A stretch of DNA of 64,000 bases from an uncultured Ferrovum sp. (GCA_903893215.1 CAITLJ010000031.1:1-64000), one strand, 5' to 3'; shown: positions 19,813-30,436, counted from the first letter of the stretch. Notes: generated by a model from the sequence alone, not told the origin. Numbers and translations: made by a program.

Positions 19813-22482
19813 ATGTCGGCACAACCCGACTTCAGCAAGGACCCTGACGCGCAGGAAACGCGCGAGTGGCTTGAGGCGCTGCAGGGCGTGATCAGGCATG
19901 AAGGACTGGAACGTGCCAGTCAGCTGATCGACCAACTGATCGAAGCGGCCCGCGAGCGCGGGGCTGAACTGCCATTTTCGGCCACCACCCCCTACGTCAA
20001 CACCATCCCCGTCGAACTGCAGACGCGCATGCCGGGCAATCTGGCGGTGGAGCAGGTGGTCAGCGCCTACACCCGCTGGAATGCGATCGCAATGGTGCTG
20101 CGCGCCAACCGCGATACCAACGTGGGCGGTCATATTTCCTCTTACGCGTCGGCAGCCACCCTGTACGACGTGGGTTACAACCATTTCTGGCACGCGCCCT
20201 CCGACCAGCATGGCGGCGACCTCGTCTACGCCCAGGGCCATTCGGCGGTGGGTATCTATGCACGTGCCTACCTGCTTGGCCGCCTGTCGGCCGAACAGCT
20301 CGACAATTTCCGTCAGGAAGTGGACGGCAAGGGCATCTCGTCTTACCCGCATCCCTGGCTGATGCCGGATTTCTGGCAGTTTCCCACCGTGTCGATGGGC
20401 CTCGGGCCGATCATGGCGATCTACCAGGCACGTTTCATGAAGTACATGCAGGACCGTGGCTTCATCCAGAGCGAGGGCCGCAAGGTCTGGGCATTTCTGG
20501 GCGATGGTGAGACCGATGAGCCTGAATCGCTCGGCGCCATCGGCATGGCGGGGCGCGAACGGCTGGATAACCTGATCTTCGTGGTCAACTGCAACCTGCA
20601 GCGTCTGGATGGTCCGGTGCGCGGCAATGGCAAGATCATCCAGGAACTCGAATCGGAATTCCGCGGTTCGGGCTGGAACGTGATCAAGGTGGTGTGGGGC
20701 GGTCACTGGGACGCGCTGTTTGCCCGCGACAAGAAGGGGATCCTGTCCAGGCGCATGATGGAAGTGGTCGACGGGCAGTACCAGACCTTCAAGTCGAAGA
20801 GCGGCGCCTATGTGCGCGAGCATTTCTTCAACACCCCCGAACTGCGCGAACTGGTGGCTGACTGGACCGATGAGGACATCTGGGCGCTGAACCGTGGCGG
20901 GCATGACCCGTTCAAGGTGTATGCCGCGTATGCCGCAGCCTCCAACCACAAGGGGCAGCCCACCGTGATCCTGGCCAAGACCATCAAGGGTTATGGCATG
21001 GGGTCCGCCGGTGAGGCGATGAATGTGGCGCATCAGCAGAAAAAGATGCCGATCGAAAACCTGAAGCGTTTCCGTGACCGTTTTTCGCTGCCGATCACCG
21101 ACGAGGCGCTGGAAGATATCCCCTTCCTGCCGCTGCCCGAGGACTCGCCCGCGCTGGCCTACATGCGCGAGCGCCGCGAGGCGCTGGGTGGCTACCTGCC
21201 AGCGCGCCGTACCAAGGCCACGCCGCTTACGGCGCCCGCGCTGGAGGCCTTCGACCGCCTGCTGAAAGGCACCGAAGACCGCGAAATCTCGACCACCATG
21301 GCTTTCGTGCAGCTGCTGCAGATTCTGTTGCGCGACAAGCGCCTGGGCAAGCATGTGGTGCCAATTGTGCCCGACGAGTCGCGCACGTTTGGCATGGAAG
21401 GCCTGTTCCGTCAGTTGGGCATCTGGAACCAGCTGGGCCAGTTGTACGAACCTGAAGACTCCGATCAACTGATGTTCTACCGCGAGGACAAGCACGGCCA
21501 GATCCTGCAGGAGGGCATCAACGAAGCCGGCGCCATGTGCGACTGGATTGCGGCGGCCACCAGCTACAGCACGCATGGCGTGCAGATGATCCCGTTCTAT
21601 ATCTTCTACTCGATGTTCGGCCTGCAGCGCACCGGTGACCTGTGCTGGGCGGCAGGTGACATGCGGTCACGTGGTTTTCTGCTCGGTGGCACGGCGGGGC
21701 GCACCACGCTGAACGGTGAAGGACTGCAGCACGAAGACGGCCACAGTCACATCTGGTCGGGGGCCATCCCGAACTGCGTGAGCTACGACCCCACGTTCTC
21801 TTATGAACTGGCGGTGATCATTCATGATGGCATGCGCCGCATGTTCGAGGATCAGGAAGATGTGTATTACTACATCACCCTGATGAACGAAAACTACACG
21901 CATCCGGCCATGCCGGCGGCCAGTGAAGGTGACATCCTGAAGGGCATGTACCTGTTCCGCGCAGGACCGGCCGTCACGGCAGGGACCCCGCGCGTGCAGT
22001 TGCTGGGCTCTGGCACGATTTTCCGCGAGGTGATCGCAGCGGCCGACATGCTGGCAGCCGAGTGGGGCGTGCAGTCGGATCTGTGGAGTTGTCCGTCGTT
22101 CACCGAGCTGGCGCGCGACGGCCAGCTGGTCGAGCGTCACAACCGCCTGCATCCAGAAGCCCCGCCCAAGGTCAGTCACGTGGCGCAGCAACTGGCCGGG
22201 CGCAGTGGCCCGGCGATTGCGGCCACCGACTATGTCCGGCTGTTTGCCGAACAGATCCGTGCTTATGTGCCCACCCAGTATCACGTGCTGGGTACGGATG
22301 GTTTCGGTCGGTCGGATACTCGTGAGAAACTACGGCGCTTCTTTGAGGTCGATCGTCAGCACATCGTGGTAGCGTCGCTGTCTGCCCTGGCTGAGCGTGG
22401 TGAGATTCCGGCCGCCAGGGTGAGCGAAGCGATCCGTCGTTATGGCCTCGACACCGACCGGGTACCGCCCATGCTGGCTTGA
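19813..22482 (+). CDS. aceE: Homodimeric pyruvate dehydrogenase E1 (AceE type) or related 2-oxoacid dehydrogenase
   Basis: An 889-residue cytosolic thiamine-diphosphate enzyme that decarboxylates pyruvate and passes the acyl group to an E2 subunit. The cofactor motif GDGETDEPESLGAI...VNCNLQRLDGP, TFGMEGLFRQLG, GRTTLNGEGLQHEDGHSH and the C-terminal VLGTDGFGRSDTRE follow AceE throughout. The ATG chosen has AGGAGAAGGA upstream. No aceF or lpd follows; parE begins 90 bp later. It may be a stand-alone pyruvate E1 working with an E2 elsewhere, or an MdeB-like paralogue acting on another 2-oxoacid. Confidence 0.9.
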   Translation: MSAQPDFSKDPDAQETREWLEALQGVIRHEGLERASQLIDQLIEAARERGAELPFSATTPYVNTIPVELQTRMPGNLAVEQVVSAYTRWNAIAMVLRANRDTNVGGHISSYASAATLYDVGYNHFWHAPSDQHGGDLVYAQGHSAVGIYARAYLLGRLSAEQLDNFRQEVDGKGISSYPHPWLMPDFWQFPTVSMGLGPIMAIYQARFMKYMQDRGFIQSEGRKVWAFLGDGETDEPESLGAIGMAGRERLDNLIFVVNCNLQRLDGPVRGNGKIIQELESEFRGSGWNVIKVVWGGHWDALFARDKKGILSRRMMEVVDGQYQTFKSKSGAYVREHFFNTPELRELVADWTDEDIWALNRGGHDPFKVYAAYAAASNHKGQPTVILAKTIKGYGMGSAGEAMNVAHQQKKMPIENLKRFRDRFSLPITDEALEDIPFLPLPEDSPALAYMRERREALGGYLPARRTKATPLTAPALEAFDRLLKGTEDREISTTMAFVQLLQILLRDKRLGKHVVPIVPDESRTFGMEGLFRQLGIWNQLGQLYEPEDSDQLMFYREDKHGQILQEGINEAGAMCDWIAAATSYSTHGVQMIPFYIFYSMFGLQRTGDLCWAAGDMRSRGFLLGGTAGRTTLNGEGLQHEDGHSHIWSGAIPNCVSYDPTFSYELAVIIHDGMRRMFEDQEDVYYYITLMNENYTHPAMPAASEGDILKGMYLFRAGPAVTAGTPRVQLLGSGTIFREVIAAADMLAAEWGVQSDLWSCPSFTELARDGQLVERHNRLHPEAPPKVSHVAQQLAGRSGPAIAATDYVRLFAEQIRAYVPTQYHVLGTDGFGRSDTREKLRRFFEVDRQHIVVASLSALAERGEIPAARVSEAIRRYGLDTDRVPPMLA

Positions 22483-22505
22483 TCCAGCCTGAGCCAGCAC
22501 TTCCC

Positions 22506-22547
22506 GGCGGGCCGCCGGTGGCATCCTGATGCCATCGCCGGCCCGCC
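22506..22547 (+). terminator. Strong GC-rich hairpin after aceE
   Basis: GGCGGGC ... GCCCGCC with a long imperfect inner stem (TGGCAT/ATGCCA) folds just after the aceE stop and is followed by CCATTTTGAGG. The short T run makes it a plausible weak terminator or mRNA-stabilising hairpin before parE. Confidence 0.5.
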
Positions 22548-22572
22548 GGCCCATTTTGAGGAATCAGCGCCT

Positions 22573-24549
22573 TTGGCCAAGAACACGTACGAGGAATCAT
22601 CGATCCGCGTCCTGAAGGGACTGGAGCCGGTGAAGGAACGTCCGGGCATGTATACCCGCACGTCCGATCCGACCCACATCATTCAGGAAGTGATCGACAA
22701 CAGCGCCGATGAGGCGCTTGCCGGCTTTGCCAAGGCGATTGACGTCACGCTGCATGCCGATGGTTCGGTGACCGTGCAGGACGACGGCCGCGGCATTCCG
22801 GTGGGCATCCATCCGGAGGAAGGCGAGCCCACCGTACAGCTGGTGTTTACCCGCTTGCATGCCGGCGGCAAGTTTGACAAGACTTCGGGCGCCGGCGCGT
22901 ATGCCTTCTCTGGTGGCCTGCACGGCGTGGGCGTCTCGGTCACCAATGCCCTGTCCACCCGGCTGGAAGTCGAGGTCAAGCGCGACGGCAACCTGCACCG
23001 GGTGGTGTTTGCCGCGGGCGATGTGATCGAGGCGCTGGCGGTGGTCGGCACGGTGGGGCAGCGCAATACCGGCACCAAGGTGCGCGCCTGGCCGGATGCC
23101 AGGTATTTCGACAGCCCGGGCATTTCGCTGCCCGAACTGGAGCGTACCTTGCGTGCCAAGGCGGTACTGCTGCCCGGGGTGGCGGTCACCTTGCATGTCG
23201 AAAAAAACGGCGAACTGGTCAGTCAGACCTGGTCCTATCCCAATGGTCTGCCGCAGTACCTCGAACAGTTGGCCGACGGTGCCGAAGCCGCCGTGCCGAT
23301 CTTTGCCGGTGAGCGGTTTCACGGCAGGCCCGGCGACGGTGACAGCTTTGCCGAAGGGGAGGGCGCGGCCTGGGCCTTCTGCTGGTATGACGACACGGGC
23401 AGTGGCGGCGAGAGTTACGTCAACCTGATTCCCACTGCCGCAGGGGGCACCCATGAAGCCGGGCTGCGCAGCGGCGTGTTCGATGCAATCAAGATCTTTG
23501 TCGAGCATCACGGCCTGTTGCCGCGCGGTGTGCGCCTGCAGATGGAGGACGTGGCGGCGCGCCTGCGCTATGTGCTGTCCGCGCGTATCCTCGACCCGCA
23601 GTTTCAGGGGCAGACCAAGGAAAAACTCACCAGCCGCGATGCCCTCAAGCTGGTGGCCGGCGTGGTGCGTGATCCCTTCGAGGTCTGGCTGAACAACCAC
23701 ATCGACCACGGCAAGAAGATTGCCGAACTGGCCATCCGCCAGGCCATGGCGCGCATGAAGTCGGCGCAGAAGGTGGAAAAGCGCAAGGGCAGCGGTGTTG
23801 CCGTGTTGCCGGGAAAATTGACCGATTGCGAATCGGATGATGTCACCCGTCGTGAACTGTTCCTGGTCGAGGGTGACTCGGCCGGTGGCTCGGCCAAGCT
23901 GGCGCGTGACAAGAACACGCAGGCGATCCTGCCGCTGCGCGGCAAGGTGCTGAACACCTTCGAGGTGGATCGCGACCGTCTGTTTGCCAACAACGAGGTG
24001 CACGACATCGCGGTGGCCCTGGGTGTGGACCCGCACGGCAAGGACGACCAGCCGGACCTGAGCGGCCTGCGCTACGGCCGCATCATCATCATGAGTGACG
24101 CGGATGTGGACGGCAGCCATATCAAGGTGCTGCTGCTCACCCTGTTCTTTGTGCACTTTCCGCGGCTGGTCGAGAACGGCAATATTTGCGTGGCCAGCCC
24201 GCCGCTCTATCGCATCGACGTGTCTGCGCAGGGCAAGCGCCCGGCGCGCAAATTCTACGCGCTGGATGAGGGCGAGCTCACCGCCATCAACGAGCGCATG
24301 ACCAAGGAAGGGGTCAAGCCGGGCGCAATCGCTGTGGGCCGTTTCAAGGGGCTTGGAGAAATGAATCCCGAGCAGTTGTGGGATACCACCATGAATCCGG
24401 AAACCCGCCGGGTGCTGCCGGTGCATGTGGCGGATACCGCGCGCGCCGAGGCGTGGTCGGTGTTTACCCGGCTGATGGGCAAGGGTGAGGCGTCCAGTCG
24501 TCGCGAGTGGATGGAGCGCAGTGGTGGCGATGTGGAGGTGGATGTATGA
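22573..24549 (+). CDS. parE: DNA topoisomerase IV subunit B (ParE)
   Basis: A 658-residue type IIA topoisomerase ATPase subunit. The GHKL ATPase motifs [10 protein letters not shown] and DDGRGIPVG, the [14 protein letters not shown] loop, the [24 protein letters not shown] and [10 protein letters not shown] are present. The start is TTG with GAGGAA at good spacing, in frame with [19 protein letters not shown]. The short length without the GyrB insertion, and a downstream parC, favour ParE over GyrB. Its TGA overlaps the parC ATG. Confidence 0.95.
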   Translation: MAKNTYEESSIRVLKGLEPVKERPGMYTRTSDPTHIIQEVIDNSADEALAGFAKAIDVTLHADGSVTVQDDGRGIPVGIHPEEGEPTVQLVFTRLHAGGKFDKTSGAGAYAFSGGLHGVGVSVTNALSTRLEVEVKRDGNLHRVVFAAGDVIEALAVVGTVGQRNTGTKVRAWPDARYFDSPGISLPELERTLRAKAVLLPGVAVTLHVEKNGELVSQTWSYPNGLPQYLEQLADGAEAAVPIFAGERFHGRPGDGDSFAEGEGAAWAFCWYDDTGSGGESYVNLIPTAAGGTHEAGLRSGVFDAIKIFVEHHGLLPRGVRLQMEDVAARLRYVLSARILDPQFQGQTKEKLTSRDALKLVAGVVRDPFEVWLNNHIDHGKKIAELAIRQAMARMKSAQKVEKRKGSGVAVLPGKLTDCESDDVTRRELFLVEGDSAGGSAKLARDKNTQAILPLRGKVLNTFEVDRDRLFANNEVHDIAVALGVDPHGKDDQPDLSGLRYGRIIIMSDADVDGSHIKVLLLTLFFVHFPRLVENGNICVASPPLYRIDVSAQGKRPARKFYALDEGELTAINERMTKEGVKPGAIAVGRFKGLGEMNPEQLWDTTMNPETRRVLPVHVADTARAEAWSVFTRLMGKGEASSRREWMERSGGDVEVDV

Positions 24550-26873
24550 GTTCGACCAGCACACCGGTCGGTGACATGTTCAGCGGCGCAGGCGGCGGCG
24601 CGGCAGAGAGCCTGCCGCTCGCGCCATTTGTAGAGCGCAGCTATCTGGAATACGCGATGAGCGTGGTCACCGGGCGCGCCTTGCCCGATGTGGCCGATGG
24701 CCAGAAGCCGGTGCAGCGACGCATCCTGTTTGCCATGCATGAGCTGGGTTTGTATCGTCCGGCGCGCCATGTGAAGTCGGCCCGGGTGGTCGGCGACGTG
24801 ATCGGCAAATACCATCCGCATGGTGACTCGGCGGCCTACGAGGCGCTGGTACGTCAGGCACAGGACTTTACCCTGCGCTATCCGATCATCGATGGCCAGG
24901 GCAACTTCGGCTCACGCGACGGTGATGGCGCAGCTGCGATGCGTTACACCGAATGCCGGCTGACGCCGATTGCCGAGTTGCTGCTGGGCGAGATCGACCG
25001 CAACACCGTGGATTTTGGGCCCAATTATGATGGCTCGTTCCAGGAGCCCAGGCTGCTGCCGGCGCGCCTGCCGATGGTGTTGCTCAATGGCGCCTCCGGC
25101 ATCGGGGTGGGCATGGCCACCGAAATACCGCCACATAACCTGCGCGAGGTGGCCGCCGCTGCGGTGGCGCTGCTGCGCAATCCCGAACTCGAGCTTGACG
25201 GATTGCTGGCCTTGTTGCCCGGGCCCGACTTGCCCGGGGGGGGGCAGATCATTTCCAGCCCGGACGATATCCGCCAGGCCTATGCCTCCGGCCGAAGCAG
25301 CCTGAAGGTGCGCGCGCGCTGGAAGATCGAGGATCAGGCACGCGGCCAGTGGCGTGTGGTGTTCACCGAATTGCCGCATGGCGTCTCCACGCGCGATGTG
25401 CTGGAAGACATCGAGCGGGTCACCAACCCCAAGCCGAAGGAAGGCAAGAAAGCGCTCAGCCCGGATCAGGCCAACCTGAAGGCCCTGATGTTGGCGGCAC
25501 TGGAAACGGTGCGCGACGAGTCGGACAAGAATTCGCCGGTGCGTCTGGTGTGTGAACCCCGTTCCAGCCGGCAGGACCCTGCGGAGTTCGTCCAACTGCT
25601 GCTGGCCAATACCCGCCTTGAATCGAACCTGCCGATCAATCTGGTGATGCTGGGGCGCGATGGCAGGCCGCGCCAGAAACACCTGCGCGAAATCCTGCAG
25701 GAGTGGCTGGAGTTCCGGCTGACCACGGTCACCCGCCGCACCCGTCATCGCCTCGATGAAGTCGACCGGCGCATCCACATCCTCGATGGCCGCGCGCTGG
25801 CGCTGCTCAATATCGATGAAGTCATCCGTGTGATCCGAGAGGCCGATGATCCCAGGGCCGAGTTGATGGCGGCGTTTGGCCTGAGCGAAATCCAGGCCGA
25901 GGATATCCTCGAAATCCGCCTGCGCCAGCTGGCGCGCCTGGAAGCGATCAAGATCGAGAAGGAGCTGAAGGAGCTGCGTAGCGAGCGTAAGGGGTTGCAG
26001 CGCATCCTCGACAGCCGCAGCGCGCTGGAGACGCTGGTGGCCACCGAAATCGAGGCCGACGCCGAAAAATATGGCGACGACCGTCGCACCCTGATCGAGG
26101 CGGTCAAGCCGGCCTCGATGCAGGCTCAGTCCGCACCGGACGAGCCGGTCACGATTACCCTGTCGCGCAACGGCTGGGTGCGTTCGCGGCAGGGACATGG
26201 CCTGGATGCCGGCCAGTTTGCCTACAAGGCCGGCGACAGTGCATTTGCGGTGCTGGAAACCCGCACCTTGTGGGCTGTGCTGCTGCTCGACACGCAAGGC
26301 CGCGCCTACAGCGTGCGCGCGGCCGACATTCCCGGTGGCCGTGGCGACGGCGTCCCGATCGGCACGCTGATCGAACTGCAGTCCGGTGCCCGTATCGCGC
26401 ATGCGCTCTCGGGACTGCCGGAAACCCGCATGCTGGTGGCAGGTAACGGTGGCTACGGTTTTCTTAGCACGCTGGGCGAGCTGGTGTCGCGTCAGCGCGC
26501 CGGCAAGGCCTTCATGACCCTGGAAGCCGATGAGTTGCCACTGGCACCCAAAATCCTGCAGGGCGACGATGTCGAGGTGGCGGCACTCAGCGAAGGCGGG
26601 CGTCTGCTGATCTTCCCGCTGGAGGAGATGAAGGAACTCCCGCGCGGTCGTGGCGTGATCCTGATGGGCCTGGAGCCAGCCGAGAAGTTGCTCGATGTGA
26701 GCCCGCTTGGTACCAGTGGCCTGACCGTGGAAGGCCCGGCCCGTGGCGGCGCCCTGGCACAGGTACCCCTGATGGGGGTCGAGCTGGACCGGTATCGTCT
26801 GCATCGTGCGCGCAAGGGCAGCCGCCTCGAGACGCGGGTCAAGCCGCGTGTATTGCGCCGGCGTGGGGAATAA
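24546..26873 (+). CDS. parC: DNA topoisomerase IV subunit A (ParC)
   Basis: A 775-residue breakage-reunion subunit. The quinolone-region [22 protein letters not shown], the catalytic tyrosine in [26 protein letters not shown] and a coiled-coil gate around [19 protein letters not shown] are visible, followed by a C-terminal DNA-wrapping domain of about 250 residues with degenerate blades. The ATG overlaps the parE stop. It removes catenanes after replication. ccmA starts two bases after its stop, so ccmABC may be read from the parE promoter. Confidence 0.95.
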   Translation: MSSTSTPVGDMFSGAGGGAAESLPLAPFVERSYLEYAMSVVTGRALPDVADGQKPVQRRILFAMHELGLYRPARHVKSARVVGDVIGKYHPHGDSAAYEALVRQAQDFTLRYPIIDGQGNFGSRDGDGAAAMRYTECRLTPIAELLLGEIDRNTVDFGPNYDGSFQEPRLLPARLPMVLLNGASGIGVGMATEIPPHNLREVAAAAVALLRNPELELDGLLALLPGPDLPGGGQIISSPDDIRQAYASGRSSLKVRARWKIEDQARGQWRVVFTELPHGVSTRDVLEDIERVTNPKPKEGKKALSPDQANLKALMLAALETVRDESDKNSPVRLVCEPRSSRQDPAEFVQLLLANTRLESNLPINLVMLGRDGRPRQKHLREILQEWLEFRLTTVTRRTRHRLDEVDRRIHILDGRALALLNIDEVIRVIREADDPRAELMAAFGLSEIQAEDILEIRLRQLARLEAIKIEKELKELRSERKGLQRILDSRSALETLVATEIEADAEKYGDDRRTLIEAVKPASMQAQSAPDEPVTITLSRNGWVRSRQGHGLDAGQFAYKAGDSAFAVLETRTLWAVLLLDTQGRAYSVRAADIPGGRGDGVPIGTLIELQSGARIAHALSGLPETRMLVAGNGGYGFLSTLGELVSRQRAGKAFMTLEADELPLAPKILQGDDVEVAALSEGGRLLIFPLEEMKELPRGRGVILMGLEPAEKLLDVSPLGTSGLTVEGPARGGALAQVPLMGVELDRYRLHRARKGSRLETRVKPRVLRRRGE

Positions 26874-26875
26874 GC

Positions 26876-27499
26876 ATGCTTGAGCTGCGTAACCTGGCTT
26901 GCGTGCGTGGTGAGCGTCGCCTGTTTGCAGGGGTGTCGCAGGCGATTCCGGTGGGGCAGCTGGTCCGTGTGCGCGGTGACAACGGCGCCGGCAAGACCAG
27001 CCTGCTGCGGCTGGTTGCCGGGCTGTCCGAGCCGGCGATGGGGCAGGTGCTATGGCAAGGCAGCGACAGCCGCCAGGTACGCGAGCCTTTTCAGCGTGCA
27101 CTGGTCTATCTGGGACATGCCAGTGGCATCAAGGATGAACTCGATGCAGTCGAAAACCTGCGTGCTGCCTGTGCCCTGGCGGGCGAGCCAGTGGCTGACG
27201 GAGCGGCCGTCGACGCCCTGTCGGCAATGGGACTGGGTGGGCGCCTGCAGCTGGAATGCAAGGTGCTGAGCGCTGGCCAGCGCCGTCGTGTCGCGCTGGC
27301 GCGCCTGCTGCTTACGCGCAAGCCGCTCTGGTTGCTGGACGAACCATTCAACGCGCTCGATCCGCAGGCGGTGGCACAGTTGGCGGCCGCGGTAGGGCGA
27401 CATCTTGAAGCCGGTGGCATCTGCGTATACACCACCCATCAGCCCGTCGAAATTGCCGCGGACAACGCAGCGGAACTCACCCTGGGAGCTCGTGCATGA
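26876..27499 (+). CDS. ccmA: Haem exporter ATP-binding protein CcmA
   Basis: A 207-residue ABC ATPase. Walker A GDNGAGKTSLLRLVAGL, signature LSAGQRRRVALARLL and Walker B LWLLDEPFNALD are intact. With CcmB and CcmC it forms the complex that releases haem-loaded CcmE for System I cytochrome c maturation. It begins two bases after parC and its stop overlaps ccmB by four bases. It opens the first half of the split ccm operon. Confidence 0.95.
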   Translation: MLELRNLACVRGERRLFAGVSQAIPVGQLVRVRGDNGAGKTSLLRLVAGLSEPAMGQVLWQGSDSRQVREPFQRALVYLGHASGIKDELDAVENLRAACALAGEPVADGAAVDALSAMGLGGRLQLECKVLSAGQRRRVALARLLLTRKPLWLLDEPFNALDPQAVAQLAAAVGRHLEAGGICVYTTHQPVEIAADNAAELTLGARA

Positions 27500-28227
27500 G
27501 TGCGCCGCTGCAGGCTGCGGCACCAGGTAAGGTGCTGGCGGCGCAGGCGGGCGCTGGCGCGGGCGGCATGTTTCTCGCCATGCTGCGGCGGGATCTGCTG
27601 CTGGTTTACCGGCGGCGTGCCGACGCGATCACGGTGCTGGTGTTCTTCAGCATCGTGGTGAGCCTGTTTCCGCTCGGCGTCGGTGCCGACCCCGCGCTGC
27701 TGCGCCCGATCGGCGCGGGCGTGGTGTGGGTGGCGGCACTGCTCGCCTCGTTGCTGTCGCTGCAGCGCCTGTTCGGCGCCGACTACGCGGATGGCACGCT
27801 GGAGCAGATCCTGCTCAGCCCGCAGCCGCTCGCTCTGACAGCGCTGGCCAAGGTGCTGGCGCACTGGATTGCCACCGGCATCCCGCTGGCGCTGATGTCG
27901 CCACTGCTTGGCATGCAGTTTGGCCTGGCGGCGGACGCGCTGTGGATTCTGACCGTGAGCGTACTGCTGGGCACGCCGATCCTCAGTCTGGTCGGTGCGG
28001 TCGGGGCTGCGTTGACGCTGGGACTGCGTGGCGGCAACCTGCTGGTGGCGCTGCTGATCCTGCCGCTCAATATTCCGGTGCTGATCCTTGGGGCTGGAGC
28101 GGTCGATGCGGCACAATCCGGGCTGGGTGCGCAGGCGCACCTATCCTTGCTGGCGGCCTTGCTGGTGGCCACCTTGATGGGTTCACCGTTTGCCGTGGCA
28201 GCGGCCCTGCGCATCTCGTTGGACTGA
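27496..28227 (+). CDS. ccmB: Haem exporter permease CcmB
   Basis: A 243-residue inner-membrane protein with about six hydrophobic helices. FLAMLRRDLLLVYRRRADA, FGADYADGTLEQILLSP and the PLNIPVLILGAGAV segment are typical of CcmB. An Ala/Gly-rich N-terminal extension of about 20 residues precedes the family homology, so an internal start (MFLAMLRRD) is possible. Confidence 0.94.
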   Translation: MSAPLQAAAPGKVLAAQAGAGAGGMFLAMLRRDLLLVYRRRADAITVLVFFSIVVSLFPLGVGADPALLRPIGAGVVWVAALLASLLSLQRLFGADYADGTLEQILLSPQPLALTALAKVLAHWIATGIPLALMSPLLGMQFGLAADALWILTVSVLLGTPILSLVGAVGAALTLGLRGGNLLVALLILPLNIPVLILGAGAVDAAQSGLGAQAHLSLLAALLVATLMGSPFAVAAALRISLD

Positions 28228-28256
28228 CATTCGTAAACAAAGGACGAAGTACGCCC

Positions 28257-29000
28257 ATGGCGAAGATCAACTGGTTCAAATATGCCGCTCCGGCCACGTT
28301 CTACCCCCTGGCTGGCCGGCTGGCGCCCTGGTTTCAGGCCATGGCAGTGCTGCTTGGCGCGGTAGGCCTGTATATCGGTTTCTTTGTGGCACCCACCGAC
28401 TTTCAGCAGGGTGAGGCTTACCGGATCATCTTCATCCACGTGCCGGCGGCCTGGATGTCCATGTTTCTCTATCTCCTGATGGCGGCGTATGCCGGTCTCG
28501 GTCTGGTGTTCAACACCCGCCTTTCCTCCATGATGGCCCGTGCCATTGCACCCACCGGTGCCATGTTCACCTTTCTGGCCCTGTGGACTGGTTCGATGTG
28601 GGGACGCCCGATGTGGGGGACTTACTGGGTATGGGATGCGCGCCTGACCTCTGAGCTGATCCTGCTGTTCCTGTACATCGGCTTTATCGCCCTGCAGGCA
28701 GCAATCGACGATCCGCGCCGCGGGGATCGCGCAGGCGGCGTGCTGGCCCTGGTCGGTGCCATCAACGTGCCGATCATTTATTTTTCGGTGAAGTGGTGGA
28801 ACACCCTGCACCAGGGTTCCAGCATCAACCTCACGCGTGCCCCCTCCATGGCCAGCATCATGCTCTGGGGCATGCTGGTGATGGCACTTAGCTTCTGGGC
28901 GTACAGCATCGCCGTGATCCTGTCGCGCGTGCAATGCGTGATTGCGGAGCGCGAACAGCGCGCAGCCTGGCTGCAGGCCCTTGGGGCCGAACAGGGCTGA
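28257..29000 (+). CDS. ccmC: Haem-handling protein CcmC
   Basis: A 247-residue membrane protein with six helices and the tryptophan-rich motif WGRPMWGTYWVWDARLTSELILL. Flanking histidines in IFIHVPAAWMSM and WWNTLHQGSS would bind haem for transfer to CcmE. The ATG has AAAGGACGAAG upstream. In intact ccm operons ccmD follows directly; here a bidirectional terminator follows, and ccmD lies 14.5 kb further on. Confidence 0.95.
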   Translation: MAKINWFKYAAPATFYPLAGRLAPWFQAMAVLLGAVGLYIGFFVAPTDFQQGEAYRIIFIHVPAAWMSMFLYLLMAAYAGLGLVFNTRLSSMMARAIAPTGAMFTFLALWTGSMWGRPMWGTYWVWDARLTSELILLFLYIGFIALQAAIDDPRRGDRAGGVLALVGAINVPIIYFSVKWWNTLHQGSSINLTRAPSMASIMLWGMLVMALSFWAYSIAVILSRVQCVIAEREQRAAWLQALGAEQG

Positions 29001-29029
29001 TCCGCCAGCCGGCGGTCCGTGCCGCCAAC

Positions 29030-29068
29030 GCAAAAAAAAGGGGCGCCTGCATTGCGCCCCTTTTTTGC
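29030..29068. terminator. Bidirectional terminator between ccmC and the Fe-S flavoprotein gene
   Basis: GGGGCGC and GCGCCCC separated by seven bases are flanked by an A run on the left and a T run on the right, so the hairpin can end transcription in both directions. It closes the ccmABC part on the plus strand and the convergent flavoprotein gene on the minus strand. Confidence 0.9.
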
Positions 29069-29089
29069 AGGTCTGGCGTCGACTCGCCG

Positions 29090-30436
29090 TCAGTCGTCTT
29101 CCACCTCGCCATGTTTGGTAGCGAAATTGATGCCGATTTCCTTCAGCACCGGGGTGGGCAGGATACCGCCGGCACAGATGATGATGGCGTCGTTCGGCAG
29201 GTCCTCGCGGCCGGCCGTGGTCTCGAACAGCAGGTGATCCTTGTGGATTTCGATCACCTTTGACTTGAGTTCCACCCTTACCCGCCCTGCTTCCACCTGG
29301 GCCTTCAGGCGGGTGCGGTTCTTTTCCTTCACCCGGCTGAAGGCCTCACTGCGATACGACAGCGTGACCGTGGTGCCTTCTTCTTCCGACAGGGCAATCG
29401 CGGCCTCCAGCGCACTGTCGCCGCCACCCACCACGGTGACATGCTGGCCACGGTACTGCGCGGCATCGATCAGCCGGTACATCACCTTGGATTGCTCCTC
29501 GCCCGGCACATCGAGCTTGCGCGGCGTGCCGCTGCGGCCGATGGAGAGCAGCACATTGCGGGTCTTGATCGGGCCTTGATCGGTCTGGACGATGAAACCC
29601 TTGCCGTCCGGGTCTTTTTCGATCTTTTCCATGCGGGTGCGGAAATTGATGCGCAGGCCGGTCTTGCCCACCACCTCCTGCCAATACTCCAGCAGCCGCT
29701 CCTTCTGCACTTCCTTGAACTGCATCTTGCCGATCAGTGGCAGGTTGACCGGTGCGGTCATGGCGATCTTGTTGCGCGGGTAATGAAACACTGCACCGCC
29801 CAGGCTGGGTTCCTGTTCGATCAGCACGTAATCAATCTTTTTTTCATGCGCGGCCAGACCCGCGCCAATGCCTGCAGGACCACAGCCCACCACCACTACG
29901 TCCTTCTGGTCACTGCGCTTCTTGTCCTTGCGACTGATGATGTTGTACATCGCCTGTTTGCCCTGTTCGGCTGCTTTGCGGATCAGCCCCATGCCACCGA
30001 GCTCACCGGCAATAAAGATGCCGGGCACGTTGGTTTCGAATTCGGGCGTCAGTTGCGGGATGTCAATGCCGCGTTTTTCCGTGCCGAATACCAGCTTGAG
30101 CGCGTCCACGGGACATGCGGGCAGACAGGCACCATGTCCGATGCAATGCGCCGGGTTTACCAGATAGGCCTTGCCCTTGATGATTCCGATCGCTCCTTCC
30201 GGGCAGGCGGTGACGCAGGCTGCGGCACAAATGCAGCTTTCCAGGTTGATCACCGGGTGCAGCGAGGGTGGCTCGACCATGCCTGTTTCCAACGATTCCT
30301 GCCAGGTACGGACGGCAAGCTGCTCCCGTTTGGTGCGATTGCGCAGGTACAGGCCATAAGTCACGGCCGCTGGCACCGCAAAAAGTAACAGGCTGTAAAC
30401 GGTCTGGGCGGCGCTGTTGGCGTCTTGGGCTGGCAT
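29090..30436 (-). CDS. Membrane-anchored ferredoxin-domain flavoprotein (FAD/NAD(P) oxidoreductase)
   Basis: A 448-residue protein: one N-terminal membrane helix (about residues 13-30), a 2x[4Fe-4S]-like domain (residues 65-115), then a flavoprotein. In both cluster motifs the second canonical cysteine is replaced: C68-x-C70-x3-C74-x3-C78-P, and C98-x2-His101-x2-C104-x3-C108-P. The segment NVPGIFIAGELGGMG (about 136-150), normally near the C-terminus of such reductases, comes before the first Rossmann fold VVVVGCGPAGIGAG; a second Rossmann fold is VTVVGGGDSALEAA. The C-terminus stops after CAGGILPTPVLKEIG. It probably moves electrons between NAD(P)H or ferredoxin and the neighbouring membrane cytochromes. 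Divergent from the cytochrome b gene. Confidence 0.82.
   Translation of the reverse strand: MPAQDANSAAQTVYSLLLFAVPAAVTYGLYLRNRTKREQLAVRTWQESLETGMVEPPSLHPVINLESCICAAACVTACPEGAIGIIKGKAYLVNPAHCIGHGACLPACPVDALKLVFGTEKRGIDIPQLTPEFETNVPGIFIAGELGGMGLIRKAAEQGKQAMYNIISRKDKKRSDQKDVVVVGCGPAGIGAGLAAHEKKIDYVLIEQEPSLGGAVFHYPRNKIAMTAPVNLPLIGKMQFKEVQKERLLEYWQEVVGKTGLRINFRTRMEKIEKDPDGKGFIVQTDQGPIKTRNVLLSIGRSGTPRKLDVPGEEQSKVMYRLIDAAQYRGQHVTVVGGGDSALEAAIALSEEEGTTVTLSYRSEAFSRVKEKNRTRLKAQVEAGRVRVELKSKVIEIHKDHLLFETTAGREDLPNDAIIICAGGILPTPVLKEIGINFATKHGEVEDD

Noticed and set aside
19780-21576. 598-codon minus-strand ORF over aceE
   Set aside because: Antisense shadow; the plus strand encodes an intact AceE.
22597-27101. 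Two long minus-strand ORFs over parE and parC (655 and 729 codons)
   Set aside because: Antisense shadows with biased composition and no recognisable motif.
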